Origin: an uncultured Acidobacteriota bacterium
GTDB lineage: Bacteria > Acidobacteriota > Blastocatellia > Pyrinomonadales > Pyrinomonadaceae
Length of the DNA stretch: 48,229 nucleotides
Assembly: GCA_937871585.1 (NCBI GenBank)
Contig: CALMPJ010000131.1
Span: 1 to 48,229 of the forward strand
Direction of reading: 5' to 3'
The notes beneath the pieces are model-generated. The model was not told the origin of the DNA, did not search any database, and was given only the letters and a program-made list of their open reading frames with translations. This document shows, piece after piece, positions 7,701 through 15,737 of this stretch. The position numbers and the translations under genes were made by a program. The stretch's first letter is position 1. Each line of letters starts with the position of its first letter.

Positions 7701-8087
7701 GATGCCGACTTGCGAAAAACAGGTATCTCGATCGGCAAGCATCCGCTCGCGTTTCTTCGCGAAGAGCTCGCCGCCCGCGGTGTCATCACTGCCCACGACG
7801 CACGCTATCTCGTTCCCGGCCAGGTCGCTCGCCTCGCCGGTGCCGTGATCGTTCGCCAACGTCCGATGACCGCGAAAAACGTCGTGTTCATCACGCTCGA
7901 AGACGAAACTGGCCATTCGAACTTCGTCGTAATGCCCGACAAATTCGAAGACTATCGCGCAGTAATTAACGGCAATGATTTTCTGATCATCAAAGGAATC
8001 TTCGAAGAACGCGGAATGCTAAAAGCCATCCATTTCGAGAACCTAGCGGAACTCGACACGACCGTTGTATCGCATAATTTTAGATGA
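4761..8087 (+). CDS. dnaE2: Error-prone DNA polymerase III alpha subunit DnaE2
   Basis: The 1108-aa protein is a C-family polymerase of the ImuC/DnaE2 group, which carries out translesion synthesis. It opens with a PHP domain (FIELHTRSAFSFLASGSQPE, then GVRPIIGAEI). The polymerase core has PDIDLDLP (Asp381, 383 and 385) and KVDLLGLG (Asp536), the expected metal-binding aspartates. Then follow PENFYDIVVQVAIIRPGPIV, the GFKRPDR region, a helix-hairpin-helix near IADLIDRV, and a C-terminal OB fold. Two segments look foreign: codons 834-890 and about 951-970 are palindromic DNA elements translated in frame. Each lies exactly where family sequences have a short linker. The gene ends one base before the convergent purF. 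Operon partners are imuA and imuB. Confidence 0.96.
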   Translation: MFIELHTRSAFSFLASGSQPERLAERASELGIETVALLDRDTVAGAVRFHFEAKERGVRPIIGAEITIDDGSLLPLLPMNLAGYQNLSKLITTVKLRHKKGEHFATRRDIEEHSANLICLTGGSDGFMHAAVKRGTGLADLAWLNYVFERRLYVELQRHHLRHEEFINQQLVGYAHKLRLPMFASNGVYYADEHDRELFDVFTCIKNHTTIYDAGRLLSENSERHLKTEQQMRRLFADMPEVVDITQDIAARISFSMDELAYTFPDYPVPPGETMDTVLRKMATERSVERYRHTPWPLRSQVQGRLEKEFRVIEQKKLAGYFLIVNDISDYCRENKILSQGRGSAANSVVCYALGITAVEPIANKLLFERFLSAGYERYPDIDLDLPSGDDRESVIQHVYKKYGERSAGMTANVICYRGKSAVREVGKTFGFGPEVLTRLSKLNSYYETFKGAELEARLKENGFDPTTDIRLRKFGEMYHRILTFPRHLGQHSGGMVVSLDRLDGVTPLEPASMPGRNIIQWDKDDCEALKIVKVDLLGLGMMAVLRDSIELIRTHHGEEMGLYQIPHDDPKVYETLRVADTVGMFQVESRAQIAFLPKSRPENFYDIVVQVAIIRPGPIVGNMLSSYIKRRQGLEEVDYMHPLLEPTLKRTMGVPLFQEQLLKIAMDVADFSGSEAEELRRAMGFKRPDRKLERISRNLRNGMSKNGIPEDIQEKIVNYVKAFANYGFPESHAYSFALLAYASAYFIVHYRACFMVAMFNNYPLGFYSAATLVKDAQRHGLHFIALDINRSNYDFTVEDVDGEWQVRVGLRFVRGLREEIGRKIVEERDRPSRLCRLAERRSSASPEDAPHSLAAMPPISVPRAGGIAADPFEHVTERHSFSANRAAEPHIKSIPYTSIADLIDRVPEINKREIRALSLAGALNFDNTVHRREALWESELAIQPEGSLFDGVRTLLSATGNADKSVRTPFKRMEGLQLVDADLRKTGISIGKHPLAFLREELAARGVITAHDARYLVPGQVARLAGAVIVRQRPMTAKNVVFITLEDETGHSNFVVMPDKFEDYRAVINGNDFLIIKGIFEERGMLKAIHFENLAELDTTVVSHNFR
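7260..7430. repeat. 171-bp palindromic element inserted in frame in dnaE2
   Basis: The segment is bounded by perfect 11-base terminal inverted repeats, CGGCTCTGCCG (7260-7270) and CGGCAGAGCCG (7420-7430). Inside are further hairpins: CGGAGAAG/CTTCTCCG, GCTATGCCGC/GCGGCATAGC and CGGAAA/TTTCCG. It could fold into a multi-stem cloverleaf. Its 171 bases are exactly 57 codons, it starts on a codon boundary, and it contains no stop in the dnaE2 frame. It separates VEERDR from the IADLIDRV helix-hairpin-helix region, which are close together in the family. Confidence 0.8.
7613..7670. repeat. 58-bp perfect palindromic element inserted in frame in dnaE2
   Basis: A perfect 24-base inverted repeat (7613-7636 and 7647-7670) encloses a 10-base loop AACGGGCAAC. 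The arm contains GGAGTGCGGACACTC. It is translated as part of DnaE2, adding about 20 residues (GVRTLLSATGNADKSVRTPF) before the KHPLAF region. A perfect repeat of this length is not expected from coding constraint, so it is read as an insertion. Confidence 0.8.
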
Positions 8088-8088
8088 T

Positions 8089-9473
8089 TCATGCAGCCTG
8101 GCCGTTAGCGATAAGAGTAGGATATTTGCCGGTCCAACACGCGGAGCAGGTCGTCGAACTGTCGAGACCTATAGAGTCAAGCATGCCATCGAGAGAAAGA
8201 TACCCAAGGCTGTCGGCTCCAATGTATTCGCACGTTTCCTCGACGGTCATACGCGAGGCAATAAGGTCTTTGCGGTGCGGCGTGTCGACGCCGTAGTAGC
8301 AGGAATGTGCAGTTGGTGGGCAAGAAATGCGCATGTGCACCTCTTTCGCACCGGCCTCGCGAACCATCTCGACGATCTTTTTCGACGTCGTGCCGCGAAC
8401 GATCGAATCGTCAACCAGAATGATGCGGTTACCGTTGATGAGGTCTTTGATAGGATTGAGTTTCAAGCGAACGCCAAACGAACGGATCGATTGCGAAGGC
8501 TCGATGAACGTCCGTCCGACGTAGTGATTACGAATGATCGCCTGCCGAAAATTGATGCCCGACCAGCGTGCATAGCCAATGGCAGCCGCAACGCCGCTGT
8601 CAGGAACGGGCACGACGAGGTCTGCTTCGACAGGATGTTCTTCGGCGAGGCGTTTGCCCATCTTGTGACGCGACTCATTGACCGAACGGCCAAATACGAT
8701 GGAATCGGGCCGTGAGAAATATACATGTTCGAACGTACAAACAGCAGACGCTTTCTTCGCAAACGGAAACGACGAACGCACGCCGTTCTCATCGATCACA
8801 AGCATCTCGCCCGGAGCGATCTCGCGTTCGTACTTTGCGTCCATCAGATCAAAGCACACGTTTCGCTAGCGACGCACCAAGCATCTTGATATTTGCCAAG
8901 CACGAGCGGCCTAAACCCACGCGGATCGCGAACGGCAACCATAGCTTTTGGCGTCAAAAACAGCAGAGAAAACGCACCTTCGGTCTCGGAAAGCACTTTC
9001 TCGATCGCTTCGACCGCATTGTTTGCTTTGGCTTTCGCAATGCCGTGCAGAATTGTTTCGGTGTCAGAAGTAGATGAGAAAATGGCACCATCGCGTTCTA
9101 ATTCAACACGACGAGCATCAGCAAAAGGAAGATTCCCGTTATGACAAACGGCTATGAGTCCGTGCTGACATTTTACACGGAATGGCTGAACTTCCTTGAT
9201 AGTATTCTTGCCCGCAGTCGAATATCTCGTATGACCGATCGCGGCCTTTCCAGGCAATCTATGAAGTATTTCCGGATTCAGAACATCGGCAACAAGGCCA
9301 GTTCCGCGTTGTTGGATAAGATCGTCACCATCAGCCGAAACAATGCCGCAGGCCTCTTGCCCGCGATGCTGCAATGCAAACAGCCCAAGCTGCGTCAGCG
9401 TCGAAGCCTCTTCGTGGCCATAGATGCCAAAAATACCGCATTCTTCGTGAAGTTTGTCGAGAGCGATCTCCAT
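8089..9473 (-). pseudogene. purF: Amidophosphoribosyltransferase PurF with one-base frameshift
   Basis: PurF catalyses the first step of purine synthesis, from PRPP and glutamine to phosphoribosylamine. The N-terminal glutaminase domain starts MEIALDKLHEECGIFG, whose Cys is the usual nucleophile after propeptide removal; GHTRYSTAG and SDTETILHG follow. The C-terminal part has [15 protein letters not shown], the PRPP-binding loop. The two halves lie in different frames. Near 8849-8853 the sequence gives ETCALI-stop where the family reads ETCALDL, and one extra base would restore a 461-aa protein. All other motifs are intact, so this is either a very recent mutation or a sequencing error. It converges on dnaE2 with one base between. 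Confidence 0.9.
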
Positions 9474-9576
9474 CGTCAGTTTGATTTTCTCACACTCGCT
9501 GACATAAATACTATGCCCAAGCGCTGTTTTTGGACCGACACAACTAAACGAATTGACAGTGCATCTTATGCTCCAA

Positions 9577-10314
9577 ATGGGCAAGAGCGAAGACCACAAT
9601 TTCCTTAGACGAGTTAGCGTAGCATCACCGTGCAGTGCAAGTTGGGATGCGATGACGGGCGACGACAAAGTGCGTCTTTGCGGCCAATGCGACCGAAATA
9701 TATATAACATCGAATCGATGTCCGCCGCCGAAGCCGCTACTCTGATGCGAAACGCAACGGAACGCACCTGCATCCGTATGTTCCGCCGAGCCGACGGAAC
9801 CCTAATGACGAACGACTGCCCAACCGGCCTTCGAGCCTATCGCCAGCGTGTCGGGCGTTTGGTATCAGCGGCGTTTGGAATGATACTCGGCCTGTTCTCG
9901 ATCAGTAATGCTCAGCGAATTCCGTCTGGTGATTCGACAGGAACTCGTAGCGAGACGTCTCTTGCAGTACCAATGATCGAAGGTACAGTGCGCTATCAAA
10001 CAGGAGCAGTCATACCGGACGCTAAAGTTACAGTTACCACTTCATCTGGTAAGAAGATAACTTCATATTCAAACCGAAAGGGCTATTTCAGAATTTTGAG
10101 TCCGCGAATGCTTGGAGGTCGCAACAGTATAAAAGTAGAGGCTCCACCATTTATGAGTTTTGGTGACAGCTTTACGATCTTAACGAGAGAATCGATAGAT
10201 TTCTCGGTCACACTAGACTCTGGATTCATAGGAATTGTTGAAATCAAACAGCCGCCAATGATCGATGTACGGAAAAGCAACACTTCAACTCGTATCATCC
10301 TAAGCGACAACTAA
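9577..10314 (+). CDS. Membrane protein with Cys-rich N-terminal module and carboxypeptidase-regulatory-like domain
   Basis: The 245-aa protein has three parts. Residues about 8-75 form a Cys-rich cytoplasmic-looking module (VASPCSASWDAM, then VRLCGQCDRNIYN, TCIRMFRRADG and NDCPTG). A membrane segment follows (about 88-108, LVSAAFGMILGLFSI). The C-terminal half is a beta-sandwich like carboxypeptidase-regulatory domains (VPMIEGTVRYQTGAVIPDAK, then YSNRKGYFRI). I have seen this combination in acidobacterial proteins of unknown function. The Cys pattern could bind a metal or a redox centre, but this is inference. Starts at 9553 (TTG) or 9568 are possible and none has a clear ribosome site. Its stop overlaps the convergent mobA stop. 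Confidence 0.75.
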   Translation: MGKSEDHNFLRRVSVASPCSASWDAMTGDDKVRLCGQCDRNIYNIESMSAAEAATLMRNATERTCIRMFRRADGTLMTNDCPTGLRAYRQRVGRLVSAAFGMILGLFSISNAQRIPSGDSTGTRSETSLAVPMIEGTVRYQTGAVIPDAKVTVTTSSGKKITSYSNRKGYFRILSPRMLGGRNSIKVEAPPFMSFGDSFTILTRESIDFSVTLDSGFIGIVEIKQPPMIDVRKSNTSTRIILSDN

Positions 10315-10916
10315 ACCAAAATATCGTCAGGAGAATTCACATTTTGAAAAAGTACTTGTGAATCCGTGAGGTGTCGGTAGGACTCAAACGATTTTTGCTT
10401 AACCATCATCGGCTCGAATACAGCCAACATCGACAGCGACTTTTCGTGATGGCCTCCTAGCTCTAACATTCGATTCCGAACAGATTCCACACGATAAAAC
10501 GCGGCCAGCGGCTGGAGCCTGCTATCGGGTTGGACCGGAACTACGACATCATAGTCCTTATCAATTTGCTCACACAAAAATGCGATAAATTCCGCCGAAA
10601 GCAGCGGCATGTCGCAGGCCGCGACGAATATCCATTCGGCATCCGAGTTTGAGACTGCTGTATGAAGACCGCCGACAGGGCCGCTAAATTGGTCGATATC
10701 GATGATGTAGGTGTCAGCGTTTGCAACATCGCCGATCTCGGCAAGTTGATCATTGTTGGCGGCAACTATAAAGATCCGAGCCTTCGGTAATGCCAGTCGA
10801 ATCGCCGAGGCGACCGAATCGACCATTCTTGAGCCGCGAAAAACGACAGTCGCCTTGTTTCGACCCATCCGGGATGAACGCCCGCCAACGAGAATGAAAG
10901 CGTCGATGTGGTTCAT
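10311..10916 (-). CDS. mobA: Molybdenum cofactor guanylyltransferase MobA
   Basis: The 201-aa protein transfers GMP to molybdopterin to make the guanine dinucleotide form of the cofactor used by formate-dehydrogenase-type enzymes. The nucleotide-binding signature is at the N-terminus, FILVGGRSSRMGRNKA (about residues 7-22). Further family marks are VAACDMPLLSAEFI and GPVGGLHTAV. It overlaps the upstream oxidoreductase gene by four bases (ATGA) and ends overlapping the convergent membrane-protein gene. Its place behind fdhD and the molybdoenzyme shows which enzyme it probably serves. Confidence 0.92.
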   Translation of the reverse strand: MNHIDAFILVGGRSSRMGRNKATVVFRGSRMVDSVASAIRLALPKARIFIVAANNDQLAEIGDVANADTYIIDIDQFSGPVGGLHTAVSNSDAEWIFVAACDMPLLSAEFIAFLCEQIDKDYDVVVPVQPDSRLQPLAAFYRVESVRNRMLELGGHHEKSLSMLAVFEPMMVKQKSFESYRHLTDSQVLFQNVNSPDDILV

Positions 10917-13204
10917 TTCAAGTCGAATTCGCCAGCGGTTTCGCCTGTGGCTTTGATCGAAATGACTATTGACTTCGATGTCGGCGTCAGGCTCCTGTCG
11001 GCGTAGCTGCCGAGTGGGACGAGCGGGTTCGCTTCGGGGAAATACGCGGCGGCACAGCCTTTTGGAATTGGGTACGGCACTATAGTAAAGGAGTTGGCGT
11101 GACGTTCGCCGTCGTCGAAATGGCTGGTGATATCGACGACACTTCCCGCCGCTAACGAACGCTCGGCGATGTCGGCTTCGTTCATAAATATCACTCGACG
11201 TCCGCCGGCAATGCCGCGATAACGGTCGTTGAAGCCGTAGATCGTCGTATTGAACTGGTCATGTGAGCGTATTGTTGTAAGAAGCAATCGGTCGGTCGCG
11301 ACATCGATCTTAGTTAGAGATTGCGAGATAAATCGGGCTCTGCCTGATGCTGTGCGAAACTCTCTGTCTCTAGGCGGACAGTCCAAATAAAAACCTCCGG
11401 GCTCGCGGATGCGTCTATTGTAATTCTCAAATCCTGGAATAACTCGCTCGATCGCGTTACGAATATTATCGTAGTCAGCAGCCATCGCATCCCAATCAAC
11501 ACTGCTCTTTTTGCCCAACGTCGCCTTCGCCATAGAGCAAACGATCCAAGGCTCGCTTCGCAGATGCTTGGAAGCAGGTTCAAAGATACCTATGGACGAT
11601 TGCACGTTAAGCATCGTGCTTTCGGTTGAGACGAATTGATCGCGATCCATCTCGCTACGCCCCAAACACGGCAGTATCAATGAAGTTTTGCCGGTTGCTA
11701 AAGCCGTGCGATTAAGCTTAGTTATGACTTGAGCGGTCAATTCGCATTTTCGCAATGCATCAAAAACAACTTCGGTATCAGGAGCAGCACTCACTAGATT
11801 TCCTCCCATGGTGAAGAAAACCTTTACCTCACCGCGATGCATTGCCTCGATCGCCTCGACGGTTGAATAGCCATGTTCTCGCGGAGCGGTGAAAGCAAAC
11901 TCGCGTTCGAGCGCATCGAGAAACTGGTCCGTAGGTCGTTCCCAAATGCCCATTGTGCGGTCGCCTTGTACGTTTGAATGCCCTCGAACAGGACAAACTC
12001 CAGCCCCGGGCTTTCCGATCTGGCCGCGAAGCAGATGCAGATTCACGACATCTTGTATCGTTGCAACGGCGTCCTTATGCTGCGTGATGCCCATCGCCCA
12101 ACACGTGATCACGCGATCGGCAGCGATGAACATGTCAGCCGCTTCCTCGATCTGTTCGCGTCCGATGCCGCTGATCGCAACGAGTTCGTCCCACGACGTA
12201 GCATCAAGATTGGCGATCAAATCGTCAAAGCCATCGGTAAACTCAGCGATAAATTCATGATCGATTTGGCCTTGCTCGACGATCACTTTCATTACGCCCT
12301 TGAGCAAAGCACGGTCGCCGCCGATCTTTACCGGCAGATGCAGATCCGCAAATTTCGTCGCTCGGCCAAGGATCGCGATCGGAAACTCGAGCGGATTGGC
12401 GTACTGCTGCGGATTCGGGTTAATGAAGTTCAACAAACCGGCCTCGGGCAGCGGATTGATCGCGATCATCTTGGCACCGTTTCGCTTCGCGTCTTGGAGC
12501 GACGACATCATTCGCGGAGCATTGGTGCCGGGATTCTGACCGATGACGATGACGAGGTCTGTTTCGTTGAAATCTGACAGTCGAACCGTCGCCTTTCCAA
12601 TGCCGATAGATTCGGTCAGGGCGACACTCGACGATTCATGGCACATATTCGAGCAATCAGGCAGATTGTTTGTGCCGAATTGTCGAACGAAGAGCTGATA
12701 TAGAAATGCGGCTTCGTTCGACGTCCGGCCCGAGGTATAAAACACTGCCTCGTCCGGCGAAGCTAGCGAATTTAGTTCATTGGCGACGATCGCGAATGCG
12801 TCGTCCCACGAGATCGGTTCGTAATGAGTGCCACCGTTTCGCAGCACCATGGGCTCGGTCAGGCGGCCTTGGTCGTTCAGCCAATAGTCACCTTTCTCAC
12901 AAAGTTCTTCGACGCTGTATTTTGCGAAAAACTCCGCTGTGATGCGCTTCTTCGTGCCTTCATCTGCCAAAGCTTTTGAGCCGCTCTCGCAGAACTCTCC
13001 AATTGAACGCCGCCCGTCAGGATCGGGCCATGCACACGACTGGCAATCGATGCCGCCTTTTTGATTGAGTTTTAGCAATCCGCGAGTCGCATGGCCGACG
13101 CCCATCTTCGACGTCGTGACCTTCATCGCGTTCGTCACGGCCTTGATTCCGGCCGCGACGGTCGCTGGTTTGGTGACATTTAGCTTTGGCGTATCGTCTT
13201 TCAT
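10913..13204 (-). CDS. FdhF/YdeP-family molybdopterin oxidoreductase
   Basis: The 763-aa protein belongs to the formate-dehydrogenase-alpha-like YdeP group of bis-MGD oxidoreductases. The N-terminal part has IDCQSCAWPDPDGRRSIGEF, typical of the YdeP branch, instead of the usual 4Fe-4S CxxC pattern. Molybdopterin-binding regions follow (FYTSGRTSNEAAFLYQLFVR, DLVIVIGQNPGTNAPRM, and a C-terminal dinucleotide-binding domain with TIRSHDQFNTTIYGFNDRY). The physiological substrate of this branch is uncertain, so formate dehydrogenase activity should not be assumed. The chosen ATG at 13204 overlaps the fdhD stop by four bases; an upstream ATG at 13231 would overlap more. fdhD and mobA flank it, making a three-gene maturation operon. 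Confidence 0.9.
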   Translation of the reverse strand: MKDDTPKLNVTKPATVAAGIKAVTNAMKVTTSKMGVGHATRGLLKLNQKGGIDCQSCAWPDPDGRRSIGEFCESGSKALADEGTKKRITAEFFAKYSVEELCEKGDYWLNDQGRLTEPMVLRNGGTHYEPISWDDAFAIVANELNSLASPDEAVFYTSGRTSNEAAFLYQLFVRQFGTNNLPDCSNMCHESSSVALTESIGIGKATVRLSDFNETDLVIVIGQNPGTNAPRMMSSLQDAKRNGAKMIAINPLPEAGLLNFINPNPQQYANPLEFPIAILGRATKFADLHLPVKIGGDRALLKGVMKVIVEQGQIDHEFIAEFTDGFDDLIANLDATSWDELVAISGIGREQIEEAADMFIAADRVITCWAMGITQHKDAVATIQDVVNLHLLRGQIGKPGAGVCPVRGHSNVQGDRTMGIWERPTDQFLDALEREFAFTAPREHGYSTVEAIEAMHRGEVKVFFTMGGNLVSAAPDTEVVFDALRKCELTAQVITKLNRTALATGKTSLILPCLGRSEMDRDQFVSTESTMLNVQSSIGIFEPASKHLRSEPWIVCSMAKATLGKKSSVDWDAMAADYDNIRNAIERVIPGFENYNRRIREPGGFYLDCPPRDREFRTASGRARFISQSLTKIDVATDRLLLTTIRSHDQFNTTIYGFNDRYRGIAGGRRVIFMNEADIAERSLAAGSVVDITSHFDDGERHANSFTIVPYPIPKGCAAAYFPEANPLVPLGSYADRSLTPTSKSIVISIKATGETAGEFDLK

Positions 13205-14064
13205 TTGCTCGTGATACGTTTCTCGCCGCAATAGATATTGAACCGTCCATCGCGGACGAATCCGACGAGCGTCATACCGTATTCAGAGGCGAGTTCGACG
13301 GCTAGGCTCGACGGTGCTCCGACGGCGGCGAGACCTGGGATTCCGGCCATCAACGCCTTTTGAACAAGCTCAAAACTCGCACGGCCCGAGACGAGCAGTA
13401 TCTTGTCCGACAAAGGCGTTTCGTTCGTCATGAACTTCGTTCCGATCACTTTGTCGAGCGCGTTGTGGCGGCCCACGTCTTCGCGGACGATGTCGAGTGA
13501 GCCGTCGGCGTTGAATAAAGCCGAAGCGTGCAATCCGCCGGTTGTTTCGAAAACGGCTTGAGCTTCGCGGAGTTTCTTCGGCAGCGAATGAACTAAGTCG
13601 GCGGCGATCTTCAGATCGCAATCGATCTGCTTAACGCCTGTCGCAAGGGCTTCGATCGAGGCTTTGCCGCAGACGCCGCAGCTTGAGGTTGTGTAGAAAT
13701 TGCGTTCGAGACGTTTGAGATCGAGGTCGATTCCGTCATTGAGATCTACGCGAATTGTATTCGAATTCAACGCTGACGCTCGGTCGAGTGTACCTTTGTT
13801 CGCGCCGATCTTGAGACCGCAGTGGCGGATCTGTTTGATCTGATCGGGCGACGTAATGATGCCTTCGGTAAAGAGAAATCCGGCGGCAAGTTCGGCATCG
13901 TCGCCGGGCGTCCGCATTGTGATGGAGATGGCTTTGTGGGTGCCGTCAGGAAAGCCTAGTCGAATTTCCAGCGGCTCCTCGACGGCTAAACTATCGCCAA
14001 ACTCACGCCCGTCCGAAGTTCGGACGGCGACGTTAGCCTGCGAAACTGCCTGTGCTGCTTTCAT
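13201..14064 (-). CDS. fdhD: Formate dehydrogenase accessory sulfurtransferase FdhD
   Basis: FdhD delivers sulfur from a cysteine desulfurase to the molybdenum centre of formate-dehydrogenase-type enzymes. The 287-aa protein has the family features: SLAVEEPLEIRL near the N-terminus, TMRTPGDDAELAAGFLFTEG, the essential CxxC in SSCGVCGKAS, then FETTGGLHASALF and EDVGRHNALDKVIG. The start is the Met of MKAAQAVSQ; a longer form starting at 14085 would run into a repeat. It is the first gene of a tight fdhD-oxidoreductase-mobA operon on the minus strand. Confidence 0.95.
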   Translation of the reverse strand: MKAAQAVSQANVAVRTSDGREFGDSLAVEEPLEIRLGFPDGTHKAISITMRTPGDDAELAAGFLFTEGIITSPDQIKQIRHCGLKIGANKGTLDRASALNSNTIRVDLNDGIDLDLKRLERNFYTTSSCGVCGKASIEALATGVKQIDCDLKIAADLVHSLPKKLREAQAVFETTGGLHASALFNADGSLDIVREDVGRHNALDKVIGTKFMTNETPLSDKILLVSGRASFELVQKALMAGIPGLAAVGAPSSLAVELASEYGMTLVGFVRDGRFNIYCGEKRITSK

Positions 14065-14072
14065 ATCACAAA

Positions 14073-14156
14073 GGCGGAAACACACGCGGTAGCGAGTGTG
14101 TCCTTCTCGAATTCTAAATCAGGTCGGGCACACTCCCTACCGGTCGTGTTTCTGCC
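14073..14156. repeat. Inverted pair of REP-like repeats between fahA and fdhD
   Basis: Two 31-base units face each other: GGCGGAAACACACGCGGTAG... at 14073-14103, and GGGCACACTCCCTACCGGTC... at 14126-14156. The second is the same sequence as at 16274-16304, and as the reverse strand of 15575-15605, beside the RAYT-type transposase gene. The pair fills the spacer between fahA and fdhD. Confidence 0.75.
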
Positions 14157-14157
14157 C

Positions 14158-15504
14158 CTAGTCTGCAGGAATAATGCGTCCCCTGCATTCGCCCAGGCCG
14201 ATGCGGCGAAAGCCTTCGCGTTCGCAGTAGCCTTTCATGATTATTTCGTCACCGTCTTCGAGGAATCGGCGTTGTTCGCCGCTGGGCAGATCGATCGGTT
14301 CGGTGCCTCGCCACGTTAGTTCGAGCAGGCAGCCGCGTTCAGACTTTTCGGGGCCTGAGACCGTGCCGGTTGCCATTAGGTCGCCGGTTTGCAGGTTGCA
14401 GCCGTTCGAGGCGTGGTGCGTGAGCATTTGGCCGATGGTCCAATAAAGGTCTTTCGTATTCGAACGCGAGAGCATGTGCGGTTCGATGTTCTCGGCTCGC
14501 ATTTTTTCGGTTTGAATATAGACCTCAAGATTGATGTCGAGGCCGCCGAGCTTTTGATTCTGCTCGCCGTTCAGGTAATCGAGCGGCTGCGGATCGTCGG
14601 CGTCGCGTTCGAAAGCTTTCGTTCTAAACGGTGCGAGAGCTTCCATCGTGACGACGTAAGGCGAGATCGTCGTCGCGAAATTCTTTGCGAGAAAAGGCCC
14701 GAGCGGTTGGTATTCCCACGCCTGAATATCGCGAGCGGACCAGTCGTTCACCAGACACACGCCGAAGATGTGCTGCTCGGCGTCATTTATATTTATCGGC
14801 GAGCCCATCTCGTTTCCCTTGCCAACAAAAAAGCCGAGCTCCATTTCGTAATCAAGACTTTTCGACGGAATAAACACCGGCGGCCTTTCAGCGTCGCTGC
14901 GGTTCTGCCCGTGCGGCCGCTTGATGTCCGTCCCCGAGATCACGATCGACGAAGCCCGCCCGTGATAACCGATCGGCACATATTTATAATTCGGCAGCAA
15001 AGGATTGTCCGGCCGAAACATCGACCCAACATTCGTAGCGTGATAGATCGAGCAGTAGAAATCGGTGTAGTCGCCGATAGATGAAGGCAGCGTAAAGATG
15101 ACGTCTTTGATCGATGTAAGATATTTTGCTACTTTTTTACGCAATGCACCATCGGCATTTTCTTGCAAAAGTTCGATCATTCTACGACGAAAGTCTTGGA
15201 GGTCAGAAGCCGAATCCGCCATCAACTCATCGCTCAACTGACCATGATCGAACGTTGACATTGCAACCTGCCAACCCAGTGTTTTTCCTTCGAAGAGCTT
15301 TCCCTCTTCGAAGGCCGACGCGATGTCGAAAACCCAATCCCCAATTACAATGCCGACTCGCACCTGCGCCGACATCGGTTCTATTCGCGGAACGTAAGAA
15401 CAAAACGGCAGATTCTGTATCGGAAAGTCCGTGTTCGGGTCGTTTGCGGATTCGACCCAGCTTTTGAGGTTCGGGTCGTGGGTTTCGTTGATTTCGTAGG
15501 TCAT
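14158..15504 (-). CDS. fahA: Fumarylacetoacetase
   Basis: The enzyme hydrolyses fumarylacetoacetate to fumarate and acetoacetate, the last step of tyrosine and homogentisate breakdown. The 448-aa protein is full length. An N-terminal SH3-like domain (FPIQNLPFCSYVP) is followed by the FAH catalytic domain with DFYCSIYHATNVGSMFRP, PIGYHGRASSIV, LDYEMELGFFVG, NDWSARDIQAWEYQPLGPFL and GDLMATGTVSGP. The Asp and Glu metal ligands and the His in SIYHATN are present. The Met of MTYEINETHD (15504) is used, because earlier starts read through a repeat. No other tyrosine-degradation gene is visible nearby. REP-like repeats flank it on both sides. Confidence 0.95.
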   Translation of the reverse strand: MTYEINETHDPNLKSWVESANDPNTDFPIQNLPFCSYVPRIEPMSAQVRVGIVIGDWVFDIASAFEEGKLFEGKTLGWQVAMSTFDHGQLSDELMADSASDLQDFRRRMIELLQENADGALRKKVAKYLTSIKDVIFTLPSSIGDYTDFYCSIYHATNVGSMFRPDNPLLPNYKYVPIGYHGRASSIVISGTDIKRPHGQNRSDAERPPVFIPSKSLDYEMELGFFVGKGNEMGSPININDAEQHIFGVCLVNDWSARDIQAWEYQPLGPFLAKNFATTISPYVVTMEALAPFRTKAFERDADDPQPLDYLNGEQNQKLGGLDINLEVYIQTEKMRAENIEPHMLSRSNTKDLYWTIGQMLTHHASNGCNLQTGDLMATGTVSGPEKSERGCLLELTWRGTEPIDLPSGEQRRFLEDGDEIIMKGYCEREGFRRIGLGECRGRIIPAD

Positions 15505-15574
15505 GGTGGTATTTATTCGTCTTTTTCGTGCTAGATGCGATCTTTGGCTGTTATATGCAACTTCTCGCCAAAAA

Positions 15575-15605
15575 GGCAGAAACACGACCGGTAGGGAGTG
15601 TGCCC
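15575..15605 (-). repeat. REP-like 31-base repeat
   Basis: The segment GGCAGAAACACGACCGGTAG... is the exact reverse complement of the unit at 16274-16304. It lies between the fahA start and the RAYT gene. Confidence 0.75.
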
Positions 15606-15635
15606 TTTGCTCATCGTGTGTTGTTTATTGTAACA

Positions 15636-15737
15636 GTCTACAGGCGTACCGGGCACCCTCGCTACCGCTCAGGTTTCTGCCTAGAAGTCTACTGGCGTAC
15701 CGGGCACCCTCGCTACCGCACAGGTTTCTGCCTAGAA
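15636..15737 (+). repeat. Two tandem 51-bp units, each containing a REP-like repeat
   Basis: The units 15636-15686 and 15687-15737 differ at only two visible positions. Each contains GGGCACCCTCGCTACCGC followed by CAGGTTTCTGCC, a variant of the 31-base REP-like repeat. The last unit overlaps the terminal stop codon (TAG, read on the minus strand) of the RAYT-type gene. Confidence 0.8.

Noticed and set aside
7139..7789. A 216-codon minus-strand frame across the palindromic elements in dnaE2
   Set aside because: It arises from the symmetric repeats; there is no start signal or recognisable protein.
9474..9773. Longer N-terminus for PurF
   Set aside because: The family starts a few residues before EECGIFG. 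The extension would cross the divergent gene's start and contains no conserved sequence.
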